From the NCBI GenBank assembly GCA_013407085.1, contig JACCGJ010012616.1, positions 62,001-126,000 of the forward strand: a DNA stretch of 64,000 nucleotides. Reading direction: 5' to 3'. Source of the stretch: Atriophallophorus winterbourni. Its lineage: Eukaryota; Platyhelminthes; Trematoda; Plagiorchiida; Microphallidae. The notes under the pieces are model-generated. The model saw only the letters and a program-made list of their open reading frames with translations, was not told the origin of the DNA and made no database searches. The translations under genes were made by a program, and so were the position numbers. This document shows, piece after piece, positions 1-11,480 of the stretch (position 1 is the stretch's first letter; each line of letters starts with the position of its first letter).

Positions 1-545
1 GCACGTGGCGGAACTGCTTCTACTGACAGGAGAAGGGGCGAAGGCGGATGACTGGCGCCTCAAAACCAGTTTGCTCCGGGTAGATGGAGCTCGTCAGCCT
101 GGGAGGGCAGTCCATCTAAGGGAAGGAAAACCCTTATTCCAAACCTCCGCTGCCTTGCGGCATACCCGATTGCGGGAAAGGCTTCGGGAGTGAACCCTGA
201 GGAAAAATCCTTGCTGCCTTGCAGGTTGCACCTGGTCGTGCAAAGGCTAGAGAGGCGTACTCGAACAATCGCCGAGGCACTTCAAGAGAGGCGCAAGAAC
301 CCTCAAAATGGTCACCGGCTCTCGTGAAGGAAAAAAACCGCTGCCTTGCGGATAGACTTTTGAGTCAAAGGCTCCGGGTGGGGTCCCCTAAGCTAACCCC
401 CTACTTCGGCCTTGGCAACCGGGTAGTATGTCGCCTTCAACAAGAACCATGGAACCTACATTTTTCTTTCATCATGTACCCTCTTCATGGTATACTTGTT
501 GGCACTTCGTCTGTAAAGACTTGTGTAAAAATAAATAAATAATAA
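1..545 (+). mobile_element. Chimeric repeat: RTE 5'-leader-like head, unrelated body, AAT-rich tail
   Basis: Bases 1 to about 190 match the leader of the RTE copies at 15.6 kb and 38.4 kb, and the encoded peptides share the AELLLLTGE and DWRLKTS stretches. After about 200 the similarity stops. A GC-richer body follows that contains two copies of a CTGCCTTGC word, and the unit ends near 500-560 in an AATAAATAATAAT-type tail. The tail suggests the 3' end of a retroposed unit, and the true 5' end lies outside the window. No reverse transcriptase is present. I read it as a non-autonomous repeat that shares its head with the RTE family. A simple deletion derivative of the RTE is less likely, because the 3' part does not match the RTE tail seen elsewhere here. 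Confidence 0.5.
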
Positions 546-3257
546 TAATACTATAATAAATATTCTTGTTCAAATTGATGTCCGTGAATACTTATTTAAA
601 AACGTTTAGAAACAGAAAATTTTCTAAATATACTATATTTCCAGTAAATAAAATATTAATAGTGATGAAAACCAGTCTTCAATACAGAATACCTGAAAAC
701 TGAAATATTGTATTTTTTTAATCTAAACAATTGTTGTTCATAATTGTGTTATCGGTGCTGTAAATTAGTCGTTTTTGAACTCGTCAGAAATGTGTGTATT
801 ACCTAGGAAGTTGAGTGGCTTAACTACGGACGAAATATTTCTGTGAAGTTTCTAAAATCAATAATGAATTCATTTTTATTGACTTACGATTGGAAATCTC
901 TTTCATTGGAAAGTAAATACCTATCGAAAATTTACAAGAAATTCGAATCGGTAAATGCTGGGTTAAATCTATTGAATTATGTTTCCAATAATTTATTTTT
1001 ACCATTTATTCAAATAACCACTTAAATCAAATTGAATCAATTTGACATCTATGCAAGCTTATTATTTTCTTTAATTGAAACGAGAGTGAATATTAAAACA
1101 AGTTGCTCCTTTATGAGCCTGTTGAATAAATTTAGCACGAATAACAGCGGCATACAACCGCAACTTGTTTCCCATTAATCCACTGGTCCAAGCGCATGCG
1201 AATTCTGAACATACATTCAATAAATGATGAGAGCACACAGCGCAAATCCTATCATAAATATGTGTGTGTGATAGAAATATGCCAATGAGAAATTTTCAAG
1301 AACTGTTTGGAATTTCATGCGAGTTTTCATACGTTAAGAATATGCTCCACAAATAGGTATCTTAATTCTCAGTAGTGATTCGAAAATAGCTAATTATTCC
1401 TCATAATAATAATCATTTAACTAATCAACTTTTCCAGCAAATTATGCATCATTCAAACGAGCTACGAAAATTGATTATCAAACTCACAACGTTGTCCTTT
1501 TTCCTCAAAGGTCACTATAAAACATATCATATATAATGACCCAAATTATTCGCAAGTCGCAAATAAATGAAATTGCTTGACTTTTTTATTTTTAAGGTTG
1601 GAAAAATTTAGTTATATTAAAAAGTTTCTACATGTTTTCTGTGCATTACAGCATGTGATTATCTATCAAAAACCTCAATGCTAACCAGATGGTATACGAT
1701 CCACCGAAAATATTTTCATTGGATTTTTTTGCAAGTATTCCATAAAAATTGCTTTACCTATCTTCTCAAAATGAAACGTGTTATTAATTCACACGGAAGA
1801 CACGCGGAGAATGTTCTTAGAACAAACATTTTTTCGACCATCTCTGTTTAACTTCAACGCTGTGTTGCACCATAAACTTGAAAATTTCTCTTTTTCTTTG
1901 GAGATAATAATATAATCAATAATTTATTCACGGTCTTTCTGTTGACAAATGCAATGAGATTGCATATGTTGTTAATGTCATGGGTAATTTTTCTGTGAAT
2001 ATTTTAGATTTGTGTAATTTGTATAGAATTCTTTGTTCGTTTTATTAGAACTAGCATAGAGCTGAAATGTTGAGCGTTTTTGAATGTAGCTTTGTTATAA
2101 TTTATTCTCATTTATTCTGTGAATAACGTTAATATAGAAAATGTAACAATTAGTATTTTAAATACAGAAAGATGTTTTATCCACTTACGGATTGATAATC
2201 CACACGTTTGTTCATCTGTTGATTTATTTAATATAGAAACATCATTAAAGCGAATAAGATATACTATTCATTTTCAAGTGCTCACAATTGTTCCGAAGAA
2301 CTTCAAACATAAACTTGTACCGACATACCTTCCATTTTTAACGAAACTTTGAAAATAAATTCAAGCAGGGAAATTAATTGATAAAAATACCACAAGCTTG
2401 GCGACTTGATGAAGTTAACATGTATTTCATACTCACCCAAGTACGAAAGTTTTCCATCATCTAAATTTTATACATAGTGTTATTTTTTTCATATTATATC
2501 TCAATATTTTTTTCATGAGAATATTATTTAAATTAAATTTCGCTCATAACCAACTCAGAGCATTTGCCATGATATGTTTTGCTAGTAGGAATCGGCTATA
2601 CCCGGATTTATTTCTATTATTATATTATAATCACCATTCATTTCTTATAAAATATACTAACCCGCATTTAGCTGCATCCGAATTGATGAAAGCAGACAAT
2701 AAATTGTGAAAAATGCTGCTCTTAAAATTGCTTGCAATTACATTCATCCGTGTTGGCCGACACTTAGATTCTCGGAGCAAATCCTTCAAAGTAATCACTT
2801 GCTCTATTTAACACAAGACATATGGTCTATACTGCTACGATATATACATTATTGGGGGGCGCGAAATAAACAATTTATCCACTTGATGAGACCAATCATC
2901 AAACATTTTTGTATGATGTATGTTGTGGCGGTGTCTGATCAGTTCAAAACTGGCAGAATTTAAAATTTGGAAAATAGTTAGACCGAAAAAATCATCCGAA
3001 TCAACAACTTCTTCGCAGAATAGATGCCCAAAAAATATTTACTTAGCCATTCTACAATTTATTAGATTCAACGAACGATGCAGCCAATAAATCTGTGTTC
3101 TCCAACTAGACTTCGATAATTTAATTATTCAATCACAATTATTTTTAAATTACTGAATAATAATTTTGAAAAATAATAGTTAGGATCATTATTACTCACA
3201 GTTCCGCCATGGTTCTAGGAAATTGTTTAATGATAATTGCATTCATCATTTGAAATC

Positions 3258-3317
<60 letters not shown>

Positions 3318-4606
3318 TTAATAGATATATTAATATATATGTTCTTTTAATAAAAACAATCATGTTGAAGTAGACTTATGAAATTTGTTATCCCGTACTG
3401 CTTCATGTAATTTTTATTTAATTTTATTTCCAGCACTATTTCAACTTAAATGTTTACCACATCTTAAATTGTTCAACAATTTGTTCACATGTTCGAAGCA
3501 TATTAAACTGAAACCTAAAAATAGTGCATACAATAACCGCGATTAACGTTTCGGGCATACATCGGGATATGTCTCTAGTATTTAATTTAAAAATAACATA
3601 CATTTTTTCACTATATCCTAAAAATTATCGCGAACTTACCGACAATTAGATTCGTCGAATCTTAATGAAATGGATAGAATTAAACTTAGTATGCTATTTA
3701 GATATTAACACTAACGATGTGTTTTACTTATATCCCGTTGCCATTTACATTATCGAGAAAATAAAGTCCAAGTTTACTCCCAGAAACCATTTGTGTAACA
3801 TGATACCCAACAAAGAATTTAAATATTCAAGTCGAATATATTTGAATTTTCTGCTTTATTCAAATCAGCAAAGTAAAAATTGGCTCAAAATGTTTATATC
3901 CAGTTAGCTGTTACATCATATGCTCTCGCATTATAACAGCATGGTTTATTTCCGGAAATCAAAATGTATTATAATCATCATCAATCGTGTGTTCAATTAC
4001 TTTTACGAATTCTTTGTACAGAAGCTTTCCCGTTATTAACTTGAGCTTAACTTACAGGATAAAAACATACATTGAATTGCGTTGGAGTTCCGTTGTATAA
4101 ACGTCTCAGCGAATGAATATGACGGAATGTTGGATAGAGTACATGCTTTCTAGAGCTTCATTTGAGAACAATTTTGCAATTGTTACTCAGTTACTTAATA
4201 TGTTGAAACATATATGATGAATTCAAGTGAAATTTTCTCTGATTTATAGCAGGAATAATAGCAGGAATAATATATCTCTTTTGGTCAGATATTTATTGAC
4301 TAAACTAAGGGAGTTTAAAATAGACGCTATAAAATTTGTTTTTCTGAATTAATAATTAATTTAATTCTATATTTATATATTTTCCGTAGTATTTAATCTA
4401 CGTATGGGATATGGGATTAATTTTATTCGAAACGATTTCCGCGTTCAGCTGTAGAATATTTTCACCGTCACCAAACCTGATGTCATATTGAGCCAACACG
4501 AGATAATGGATTAATGCAGTATGCACGGTGATGTTCAATTTCACAAGATTCGGCTTAAAAAGTTTAAAAAGTAAACGCGAGAATTGACGATGGTTAAAGA
4601 TGGCGA
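546..4606. other. AT-rich non-coding stretch
   Basis: About 4 kb of AT-rich sequence with only short ORFs, none resembling a known protein. It holds a TA array at 3,260-3,318 and a small 12-bp direct duplication (AGCAGGAATAAT) near 4,250. Nothing else was recognised. It may be intergenic or intronic. Confidence 0.6.
3260..3318. repeat. (TA)n microsatellite
   Basis: Nearly uninterrupted TA dinucleotides over about 58 bases, with one TG interruption near 3,303. Confidence 0.95.
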
Positions 4607-4610
4607 AATC

Positions 4611-4630
4611 TGTAACAACATTGTATTTCT
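4611..4630 (+). repeat. Left stub of the LTR-1 5' LTR
   Basis: TGTAACAACATTGT is identical to the first 14 bases of the LTR at 20,409. Similarity fades within the next 6 or so bases, where CR1-A begins. The LTR continues at 9,478 with ACATAACAATTGACC. Confidence 0.75.
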
Positions 4631-5147
4631 ACGGATAGATGTCAGATACCAGACGTTAACAGACGGACGCATAATTTTGTGCTCTGATACTTTTGAACAT
4701 TACTCGTCACTCGTTGATCCTATTCGGATTATTCTTACACCATTGGATTTCGCTTGAAGAGATCTATTGGACTTAATCAGCTTCAGTGTCCAGTGATCAA
4801 TATTTCGGAAGTTACTATTTTCCACATCACCGTGGAAATTGTGTGCGCGAGCAAAATTTGTTGTCGCTGTTTTGACTTGGTCGGGACCAATATCGTTCGG
4901 AAGATCTTCTTCAACTGAATTCAACAAGCCGTGCATCGTTCGTGCAAGATCAAATCTACGATCACCACGACTGTTTTAATTGGTAATTTGCATCCAATAC
5001 ATTGCGATACGTTCCCACGCGAACCTCGCAAATTTCATCCCTCAACCGTGAACCGATCGATACGCGCCTAGGTGTTTTAGTGGAAGCTATCAACACCCCC
5101 ATTCAACGATCAGACGACCTTGGCCAGACAACCTCAACAGCTATCGG

Positions 5148-6443
5148 ATGTCTAGACCTACGAAAACTACGTGTCAAATTTGCAGAAAGGGGGTAAGTGT
5201 GAAATCGAAAGTAGTCATGTGTTTTATGTGCTCTACTAAGATACACACTAATTGCGATAAACTTTTGACTAACGAGGCAGTAGTCGTTATTAATAATCCG
5301 GAAATTCCTAGTGTCTGTTATGTATGCAGTGTCTGTAGAACAAAGTCGTTAAACGGCACCGGGACCAATGCATCACAATCAGGAGACCTGGAAAATCGCG
5401 TCAAATACTTAGAGAACATTTCCCAAAAATTTGAGGAATCATTGATGTCGATAGTAAATGCCCACAATAACTCATTAAAAAGTGAAATCAACCCGAACCC
5501 AACGCTACATCCCGTAACTCCACAAGTTACTCCGTTACTTAAGGAGAATTCGCGGGAAGCTAAACAGCTGAGTAATGCTAACGCAAGCTGCGACTCAGAT
5601 GTTAATCAGATTAGAAAGTCGAAGGGGCGGGTACTGACTGTCCACCAGCAGAATTCCTCTACTTCAAAAACTAATGATGAAATGAAAAGAACTTTGATGA
5701 ATCTCAGTGTAATTTGCACCAATGTGCCGGAGACATCAGGGACACTTTTCTCGAGTAGAAGAACTCACGACATTGAACAATGGTACCAGCTGTGTTCAAT
5801 GATGAATATGAGCTCGATACTGCCCGATTCAATAACCCGCCTAAGTCGGCACCCCAATTCTCCTCATCTCGATGAACCACGTTTACTGAGAATAACTTTC
5901 AAAAGCCAAAAAGAGATGGAAGACGTTCTGTTAAACTCTTATTTGCTACGTACATTCTCACAGACTAAATGTCGCATACATGCAGATATTCCGTGGTGGG
6001 AGAGGAAAGGTAATTTGAACAATGGGAAAAAATGTGACCAACGCAGTATTGTTCTTCTTGGTGTTCCCGAACACACTGACACTGCTTCAGGAAGTGAAAT
6101 ACAGCACCACGATTACAAACAGTGGCTCTATGTTGCCAACAGCATCGGGGCTCACGAGTCAGTTGTGGTGGACACTTTTAGAATACCTCGTTCACCAAAC
6201 TATAAAGGTGACGGGCCAAAACCTCTGAAAGTAACACTTTTAACGAAAGGTATGATGGAATCAGTTAGGGCTAACTGGAAAGCAAACTATAGGAATCTCC
6301 CGAAGGATGTCAGAATGAGTGATCACAGACTTTCTACGCCTTCTAATGAACCACGCCTTCCACAATCAGACGAGACTCCGATTAGAAACACTGTGGCAAT
6401 CCCAAAAAACGGCCGATGTCCGACTCTCGAAGGGTCGGACTAA
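5148..6443 (+). CDS. CR1-A ORF1 protein with N-terminal PHD-like zinc finger
   Basis: A 431-residue protein. Residues 9-63 have the spacing C-x2-C-x12-C-x2-C-x4-H-x2-C-x20-C-x2-C, a PHD/RING-like zinc-binding array seen in ORF1 of several CR1-clade elements. A heptad-rich stretch around residues 78-105 (LENRVKYLENISQKFEES) suggests a short coiled coil for self-association. The rest is basic and polar and probably binds RNA. The first ATG after the leader opens directly onto the zinc finger, which supports the start. The end overlaps the ORF2 start by 28 bases in another frame, as in many two-ORF elements. A decayed relative lies at about 54.65 kb. The RNA-chaperone role is inferred from the family. 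Confidence 0.8.
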   Translation: MSRPTKTTCQICRKGVSVKSKVVMCFMCSTKIHTNCDKLLTNEAVVVINNPEIPSVCYVCSVCRTKSLNGTGTNASQSGDLENRVKYLENISQKFEESLMSIVNAHNNSLKSEINPNPTLHPVTPQVTPLLKENSREAKQLSNANASCDSDVNQIRKSKGRVLTVHQQNSSTSKTNDEMKRTLMNLSVICTNVPETSGTLFSSRRTHDIEQWYQLCSMMNMSSILPDSITRLSRHPNSPHLDEPRLLRITFKSQKEMEDVLLNSYLLRTFSQTKCRIHADIPWWERKGNLNNGKKCDQRSIVLLGVPEHTDTASGSEIQHHDYKQWLYVANSIGAHESVVVDTFRIPRSPNYKGDGPKPLKVTLLTKGMMESVRANWKANYRNLPKDVRMSDHRLSTPSNEPRLPQSDETPIRNTVAIPKNGRCPTLEGSD

Positions 6444-9274
6444 TAGACGAGCTTTCAGCCCCATCACTGTATACGAAAACTACAATCAATTGCCTATATA
6501 CAAACGCACAATGCCTGTTAAACAAACTAACTGAACTGAAGGATCTCTGCAATCAGCACTCACTCGACGTCATAGCAATAACTGAGACATGGTTTCAACC
6601 TCATGTGAGCGATCGCGAGCTCTCTATTCCAAACATGACCTTGTTTCGGAGAGACCGCTTAAGAACAGGTGGTGGAGTAGCTGTTTACCACCATGACCGT
6701 TTATATTGTACGGTAGTTACAGATACTGAACTCGATCTGGAAGACAGTTTATGGTGCAACTTGAAGCTCGAATCAGGCGACAGTTGCATCGTTGGTGTAG
6801 TTTACCGTTCGCCATCATCATTGGATGCGTATAACGAAAACCTCTTGAAAGCAATGCAGTACGCCGGAAAACAGCGCAATTCGCAATTGCTGATTATGGG
6901 AGACTTCAATCTGCCTCAACTATATAACCGAGTAGATCACCCACCCCTATCCCTAGACTACAAATTTCGAGAACTGTTTGATTACATCCCCTTGTATAAT
7001 CATGTTTTCGATTATACACGACAACGAAATTTGCAACAGACTTCTGTTCTAGACCTAGTCTTAACGTCCGAAGCCACAGCCGTTGAAGATGTTCAGTATC
7101 ACCCTCCGCTGGGTCGAAGCGACCACCTCGTTCTGCTATTTCAATACGTGTGCAACGCCAGTAGAATTGTAAAGCAAACAAAACAAAATAGAAAAGTGGA
7201 TTACATTGGTTTGATGAAAACAATGGTAGCTTTTGATGAACATAATATAAATTTCAGTGATCCGGACTCGCATTGCACAACCCTGACAGATTACATAATC
7301 AACATGATACATTTCAATTCTAAAAATGTCCCGAAACATAGTAGCAAAGAACCACAATTCAGAATTCGCAGTAGGACTAGAAAATGGTTGACAAAGCGAA
7401 ATTTGGCATGGGCTATTCACAGGGTCTCCAGAACTGATTCGACATGGGCAAACTTTCGCGAATTGCGGAATCAGGTCACAAATCTCATCCGAGAGGACAA
7501 ACAATATCACCAGCTTCAGCTGGCGGTAAGAATGCAGCGAAATCCCAAACTGCTTTATCGAACTGTTAACAACACTACGAAGCTGAAACCCGGTGTTTTT
7601 CCGATCATGACAGATAACGGACTAACTGATTCTGTTTTGGAAACCGCTAACGCTCTAGCCAGATTTTATTCACGAGTTTTCACCCCCAAAGATAAATTAC
7701 AACCATCAGATTTGTCAGCAACAATTGTGCCGGAGACGATATGTGATATATGCATCAGTTCGGAAATAGTGCAGCACCACCTACGCAAGTTGAATATCAA
7801 CAAGTCCCCGGGAGCTGACGGAATCACACCTGCAATACTAAAGTTATGCGGCAGTCAACTGTGCGAACCACTTTGTGATTTATTTAATCACTCCTTGAGG
7901 GAGGGTGTTGTGCCTAATGACTGGAAGAGAGGAATCATAACACCCATCTACAAAGGTGGAACTCGTTCTGACCCAGCAAATTACCGCCCTGTTACACTCC
8001 TTCCAGTGATCTCAAAAATTATGGAGCGAATTGTGTGCGAACGAATTGTGTGTCATCTCGAAGCCCAAAACTTGTTGTCCAGAGAACAACATGGATTTAG
8101 AAAGTCTCGTTCTTGCTTGACTAACCTACTGGAGACACTGGATGACTGGACGCAGGCAGTGGATAATGGTGGTTGCGTGCATGCGTGTTACTTGGACATA
8201 TCAAAGGCGTTTGATCGCGTGGACCATTCTATACTGCTGCGCAAGTTGCACGATGTTGGTATTAATGGGTGCCTTCTTGTCTGGCTGAGAAGTTACCTTC
8301 TTGATCGCAAAGCAACTGTACGTATCGATGGTGTGATGTCTGGGGAAATCGAGGCCACTAGCGGTGTCCCACAAGGTTCGGTACTTGGTCCGGTTCTCTT
8401 TTTGGTCTACATCAACGACCTTCCGAAACTTGTCACAGCCAAAATGGTTCTCTTTGCGGATGATGTTAAAATTTGGATGCGAATCAAGTCAAGCGTGGAC
8501 TGTTTGCGCTTACAAAGCGATTTGGATCTATTGAACAGCTGGTCGGAGAGAAATAAACTTCCATTCAACTTCCGAAAGTGTAAAATGTTGCAAATAGGCA
8601 AAGATTTTCCATTCTCATACAACCTTGGACCAAATCAACTGGAATGGACAACCAAAGAAAAAGACCTCGGCATATGGATTAGTGGAAGTCTGAAGTTTAG
8701 CATGCAATGCGAAGCAGTGTACAATCGAGCTAGCCGCATGCTAGGTATGCTTCGGCGGATTTTCGGACATTTTTTCCGGGAATCATTCCCCATGCTGATA
8801 AATACGTATATTAACCCGGTGATGGATTACTCAGTGCAAGCTTGGTCACCGTGGCTACAAAAGGACATCAAGCTGCTCGAGAGGATCTATCACAGAGCAA
8901 CTAAAATGGTTGGCTGCCTCCGCAACCTACCATATGAGAATCGACTTGAGCAGCTTAATTTGGATACACTGCTTCGCAGAAGGGTTCGATTCGATCTAAT
9001 ACTAACCTACAAAATAATGAACTCCAAGGCGCACCCTCTGAGGCATCTATTTCGCCTCCGGTCAAGCCATGCCACACGTACTCACCCATTTGCATTTGAT
9101 ATTCCACATTCCCACCGGAACTGCCGTCGGTTCTTTTATTCGGTGCGCGTTTGTTTCTTATGGAACTCCCTACCGTCACATGTTGTCCAATCATCTAGTG
9201 AAAGGATTTTCAGGAACAAACTGGATATATTTATGCGTAGTAATTCCACCCTACATCCCGTATATATAACATGA
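6416..9274 (+). CDS. CR1-A ORF2: apurinic endonuclease-like and reverse transcriptase polyprotein
   Basis: A 952-residue uninterrupted ORF. The N-terminal third is an APE-type endonuclease, which nicks target DNA: LYTNAQCLLNK, AITETW (catalytic Glu), IMGDFNLP, SVLDLVLTS and GRSDHLVL. The reverse transcriptase follows from about residue 430, with NKSPGADGITPAIL, QHGFRKSRSCLTNLL, motif A LDISKAFDRVDH, motif [15 protein letters not shown] and motif C LFADDVKIW (FADD). A C-terminal domain has the family signature HRNCRRFFYSVRV. There is no RNase H. The ATG at 6,416 overlaps the ORF1 end, so translation probably depends on reinitiation or internal entry. Domain order and the motif B and C forms are those of the CR1 clade. 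All catalytic residues I can check are present. Confidence 0.92.
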   Translation: MSDSRRVGLIDELSAPSLYTKTTINCLYTNAQCLLNKLTELKDLCNQHSLDVIAITETWFQPHVSDRELSIPNMTLFRRDRLRTGGGVAVYHHDRLYCTVVTDTELDLEDSLWCNLKLESGDSCIVGVVYRSPSSLDAYNENLLKAMQYAGKQRNSQLLIMGDFNLPQLYNRVDHPPLSLDYKFRELFDYIPLYNHVFDYTRQRNLQQTSVLDLVLTSEATAVEDVQYHPPLGRSDHLVLLFQYVCNASRIVKQTKQNRKVDYIGLMKTMVAFDEHNINFSDPDSHCTTLTDYIINMIHFNSKNVPKHSSKEPQFRIRSRTRKWLTKRNLAWAIHRVSRTDSTWANFRELRNQVTNLIREDKQYHQLQLAVRMQRNPKLLYRTVNNTTKLKPGVFPIMTDNGLTDSVLETANALARFYSRVFTPKDKLQPSDLSATIVPETICDICISSEIVQHHLRKLNINKSPGADGITPAILKLCGSQLCEPLCDLFNHSLREGVVPNDWKRGIITPIYKGGTRSDPANYRPVTLLPVISKIMERIVCERIVCHLEAQNLLSREQHGFRKSRSCLTNLLETLDDWTQAVDNGGCVHACYLDISKAFDRVDHSILLRKLHDVGINGCLLVWLRSYLLDRKATVRIDGVMSGEIEATSGVPQGSVLGPVLFLVYINDLPKLVTAKMVLFADDVKIWMRIKSSVDCLRLQSDLDLLNSWSERNKLPFNFRKCKMLQIGKDFPFSYNLGPNQLEWTTKEKDLGIWISGSLKFSMQCEAVYNRASRMLGMLRRIFGHFFRESFPMLINTYINPVMDYSVQAWSPWLQKDIKLLERIYHRATKMVGCLRNLPYENRLEQLNLDTLLRRRVRFDLILTYKIMNSKAHPLRHLFRLRSSHATRTHPFAFDIPHSHRNCRRFFYSVRVCFLWNSLPSHVVQSSSERIFRNKLDIFMRSNSTLHPVYIT

Positions 9275-9453
9275 TTTTTTTTCCAAACGAATATTTTTTT
9301 TACCCATCATACCGACACAATACATGGCATTTTTTGCAACTACAAAACTGTCGATCTTCCTGAAGAATCAATCTTTTTTTGTATATATATTTATTGTCCT
9401 TATACGAATATCCTGTGGTGTTGTACAGCTACGAGCTTTTTTATACCATAAAT

Positions 9454-9477
9454 TCTTGAATCTTGAATCTTGAATCT
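9454..9477 (+). repeat. CR1-A 3' tail, (TCTTGAA)n
   Basis: Three tandem copies of a 7-bp TTGAATC unit end the element. LTR-1 sequence resumes immediately afterwards. Confidence 0.9.
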
Positions 9478-9639
9478 ATACATAACAATTGACCTTGATA
9501 CATACTTGCCGTTGATTCGTGTTCTGTAATTGCTTCTCTGTACTTTCGTGCACCTTTTGGCTACCGCGACAAATATTCCATCTCCTGTGCGTTTTCTGCA
9601 ACATTCTTGGGGAATTATTGCAGTAATCAGTCTACTACA
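9478..9639 (+). repeat. LTR-1 5' LTR, right part
   Basis: Matches the 3' LTR (12,453-12,637) from about LTR position 22 to the CTACTACA end. It includes the shared ACATTCTTGGGG word and the terminal CA. Confidence 0.85.
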
Positions 9640-9642
9640 AAT

Positions 9643-9654
9643 TGGTGAGCCCGA
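9643..9654 (+). promoter_or_regulatory. LTR-1 primer-binding site
   Basis: TGGTGAGCCCGA starts 3 bases after the LTR end. A TGG start is complementary to the CCA end of a tRNA, the usual primer for minus-strand DNA synthesis. I cannot name the tRNA. Confidence 0.7.
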
Positions 9655-9914
9655 AATACACGCATCTTTGGTGTATTTTTTCCGGTAGGTCAAACTTTTT
9701 CCTACATTAAATCGTGTGTTTTCATGTGATTTTTTACCTCGTTTAATCGTGAATTTTCGCATTCATTGCTGCTGTTCATCACGAGTGATGCTAAACGCGT
9801 AAGTTTGGCATCGGCAATCATCAAAATACTTAGTTTTATTCCATAGGACCCTGAGTATTGGTTTCATTTTTTAGAAAATAAATTTAGTTCTAAAATATAA
9901 ATGATGACTCCGCT

Positions 9915-10580
9915 ATGCTTGCACATTTAACGCCGAAACTCCCTGCGGAGTTGTTGTTACAGGTACCTGACTCAGTCCTAGCTGCACCCATAGGTGACGG
10001 CTACCACATTGTTAAACAGGCCGTTATTTGCCGCATGGTCCCGTCTGAAAAATCTAGGCTACAGCAGCTCTTTAGCAACTTAGAAATTGCCCAAAAAAGT
10101 CATTTACCATAATAATGGAGATTCGCTCCTCGCTCGGGTGATCGCACACGGACGATTCCTTGCTAAAGGAACTCTGGCTCCAGCGTTTAACTTAGAGCGT
10201 ACAACCCAACTTAGTTGCTTCAAAAAGCACTCAGGTATCTGAGGTTGTGGAAATGGTGGACAACATCGCTGAATGTATCTTTCCTTATCCAGAAGTGCAT
10301 ATTTATAAGGTAACCGAAGGACGATCACTCACACATGATAATACAGCGGGAGTCAGCAATGCGGATCTGCTAGATGATGTTGCAGCTTTTCGCAATGAGG
10401 TTCAAACCTCACACTCAACTATAAGTCACGATCACGCACCCCATCTCACCGACACTAGATTAGTCACAATCGGTCATCGGTTTGATGGATAAATCGAAAA
10501 TACGGCGACGGTGCGCAGCGTTGCATCAAACCTTGCGCTCACGGCACATCGCCAGTGGGAAACTGCCAAACCACAGCTGA
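9915..10580 (+). pseudogene. LTR-1 gag remnant
   Basis: A broken gag reading frame in at least three pieces. Residues from 9,915 (LPAELLLQVPDSVLA, then PSEKSRLQQLF) resemble the helical core of flatworm Gypsy-type Gag. The frame at about 10,150 reads LLKELWLQRL. The one at 10,247-10,490 covers the Gag C-terminus (AECIFPYPEVHIYKV, VSNADLLDDV). Around 10,500-10,560 a YGDGAQRC then PC pattern looks like the cysteine-rich end of Gag. Frameshifts and stops separate the pieces, so no functional capsid protein can be made. Identification rests on family resemblance. Confidence 0.6.
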
Positions 10581-10599
10581 AGACGACTATCATCGGCGG

Positions 10600-11480
10600 C
10601 CCGAAGAAATTAAGTCGTCTATTCAAAATTAAGGATAAATCCACAGGTCTAGGTAACGAACCGATGCCAGTAGGGACGTTCGCAGATGCGCTGAAGCGTT
10701 CGATGATTGTCAACGCACAAAAATCCGCTGACAAACCAAAACCCCACTAGGAGTTTTTGTCGAAACGGATAAGCGTTTCTCTCACATCTAGACCTCGTTG
10801 GCCCGTTACAAACTTCACGTGGCTAAACATACATCCATACCTGCAGAGACCGTTTTACTAGGTGGCCCCAGGCCGTTCTGCTACCAAACTTCTCTTCCGA
10901 GACAGTTGCACACACATTCGTTGAACGTTAGGTAGCACAGTTCGGATGTCCGAGTACGTTACATCGGACCAACGTTCCAATTTCGATGAAGCATTCAGTA
11001 AATTGCTGAATACTTTTGGTTGCCAACATCACTGAACTACCGCCTGCCACCCTGCCGCGAATGGTCTGGTGGAAATATTGCACAGGCAACTCAAAGCCGC
11101 ATTAATGACACACGGAGGTACTAACAGGAACGAAGTTTTACATATTTTCCTCCTATGTTTAAGGTCAGCATTTAAAGCCCATTTGCAATCCACTGCCGCC
11201 AAATTTACATTCAGTAGTACAATCGCATTGCCTGGATAGATAATCACCATTTCCCTAAGCAGATTACTTGGCGCGCTTGCAAAATTATATAAGTAGATTC
11301 TACCTACGACCGCAGCGACTTCAGGTCAAACCGAAGAAGTTGGCACATTTCCAATATGTCTTTCTCCTAAACTACATGGTGAGGCAACCTCTTCACCCTC
11401 CTTATACTGGACCCTTGAGAATATTAAAGTGGTCACGGACACTACACGGTATCGATTGACAGAGTCAAACCGGCGTTTAT
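10600..11480 (+). pseudogene. LTR-1 pol remnant: protease start joined to integrase
   Basis: About 10,610-10,650 reads SRLFKIKDKSTGLG, like the first residues of a Gypsy protease. It is joined near 10,655 to the end of an integrase zinc-binding region (DVRRCAEAFDDCQRTKIR, then TPLGVFVETDKRFSHI). Reverse transcriptase and RNase H are absent, an internal deletion of several kilobases relative to a complete element. The integrase core continues with stops (WPQAVLLP-like and AANGLVE-like stretches, then HRQLKAALM around 11,080-11,110). The C-terminal part reads HPPYTGPLRILKWSRTLHGID at 11,385-11,460, followed by RVKPAF. It is non-functional. Confidence 0.7.

Larger units (their letters stand above)
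4631..9477 (+). mobile_element. CR1-A, apparently full-length CR1-type non-LTR retrotransposon
   Basis: A non-LTR element with about 515 bp of leader, ORF1 (5,148-6,443), ORF2 (6,416-9,274), a 3' UTR of about 180 bp and a tail of TTGAATC heptamers. Neither ORF has a stop or frameshift. CR1-clade elements usually end in short tandem repeats instead of poly(A) and often lack clear target duplications, and none is obvious here. The left edge is set where LTR similarity ends and is good to about 10 bases. Intact ORFs and the insertion inside an otherwise degraded LTR element make this one of the younger insertions in the window. Confidence 0.85.

Noticed and set aside
3260..3318. Origin or telomere-like signal
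   Set aside because: A plain TA microsatellite. Similar arrays occur at several other places.
5002..5196. Short ORF in the CR1-A leader overlapping ORF1
   Set aside because: No similarity to other leaders here. It ends in the zinc-finger coding part in another frame and is probably chance.
9400..9762. 120-codon minus-strand ORF
   Set aside because: It crosses the CR1-A tail and the LTR-1 5' LTR, so it cannot be one gene.
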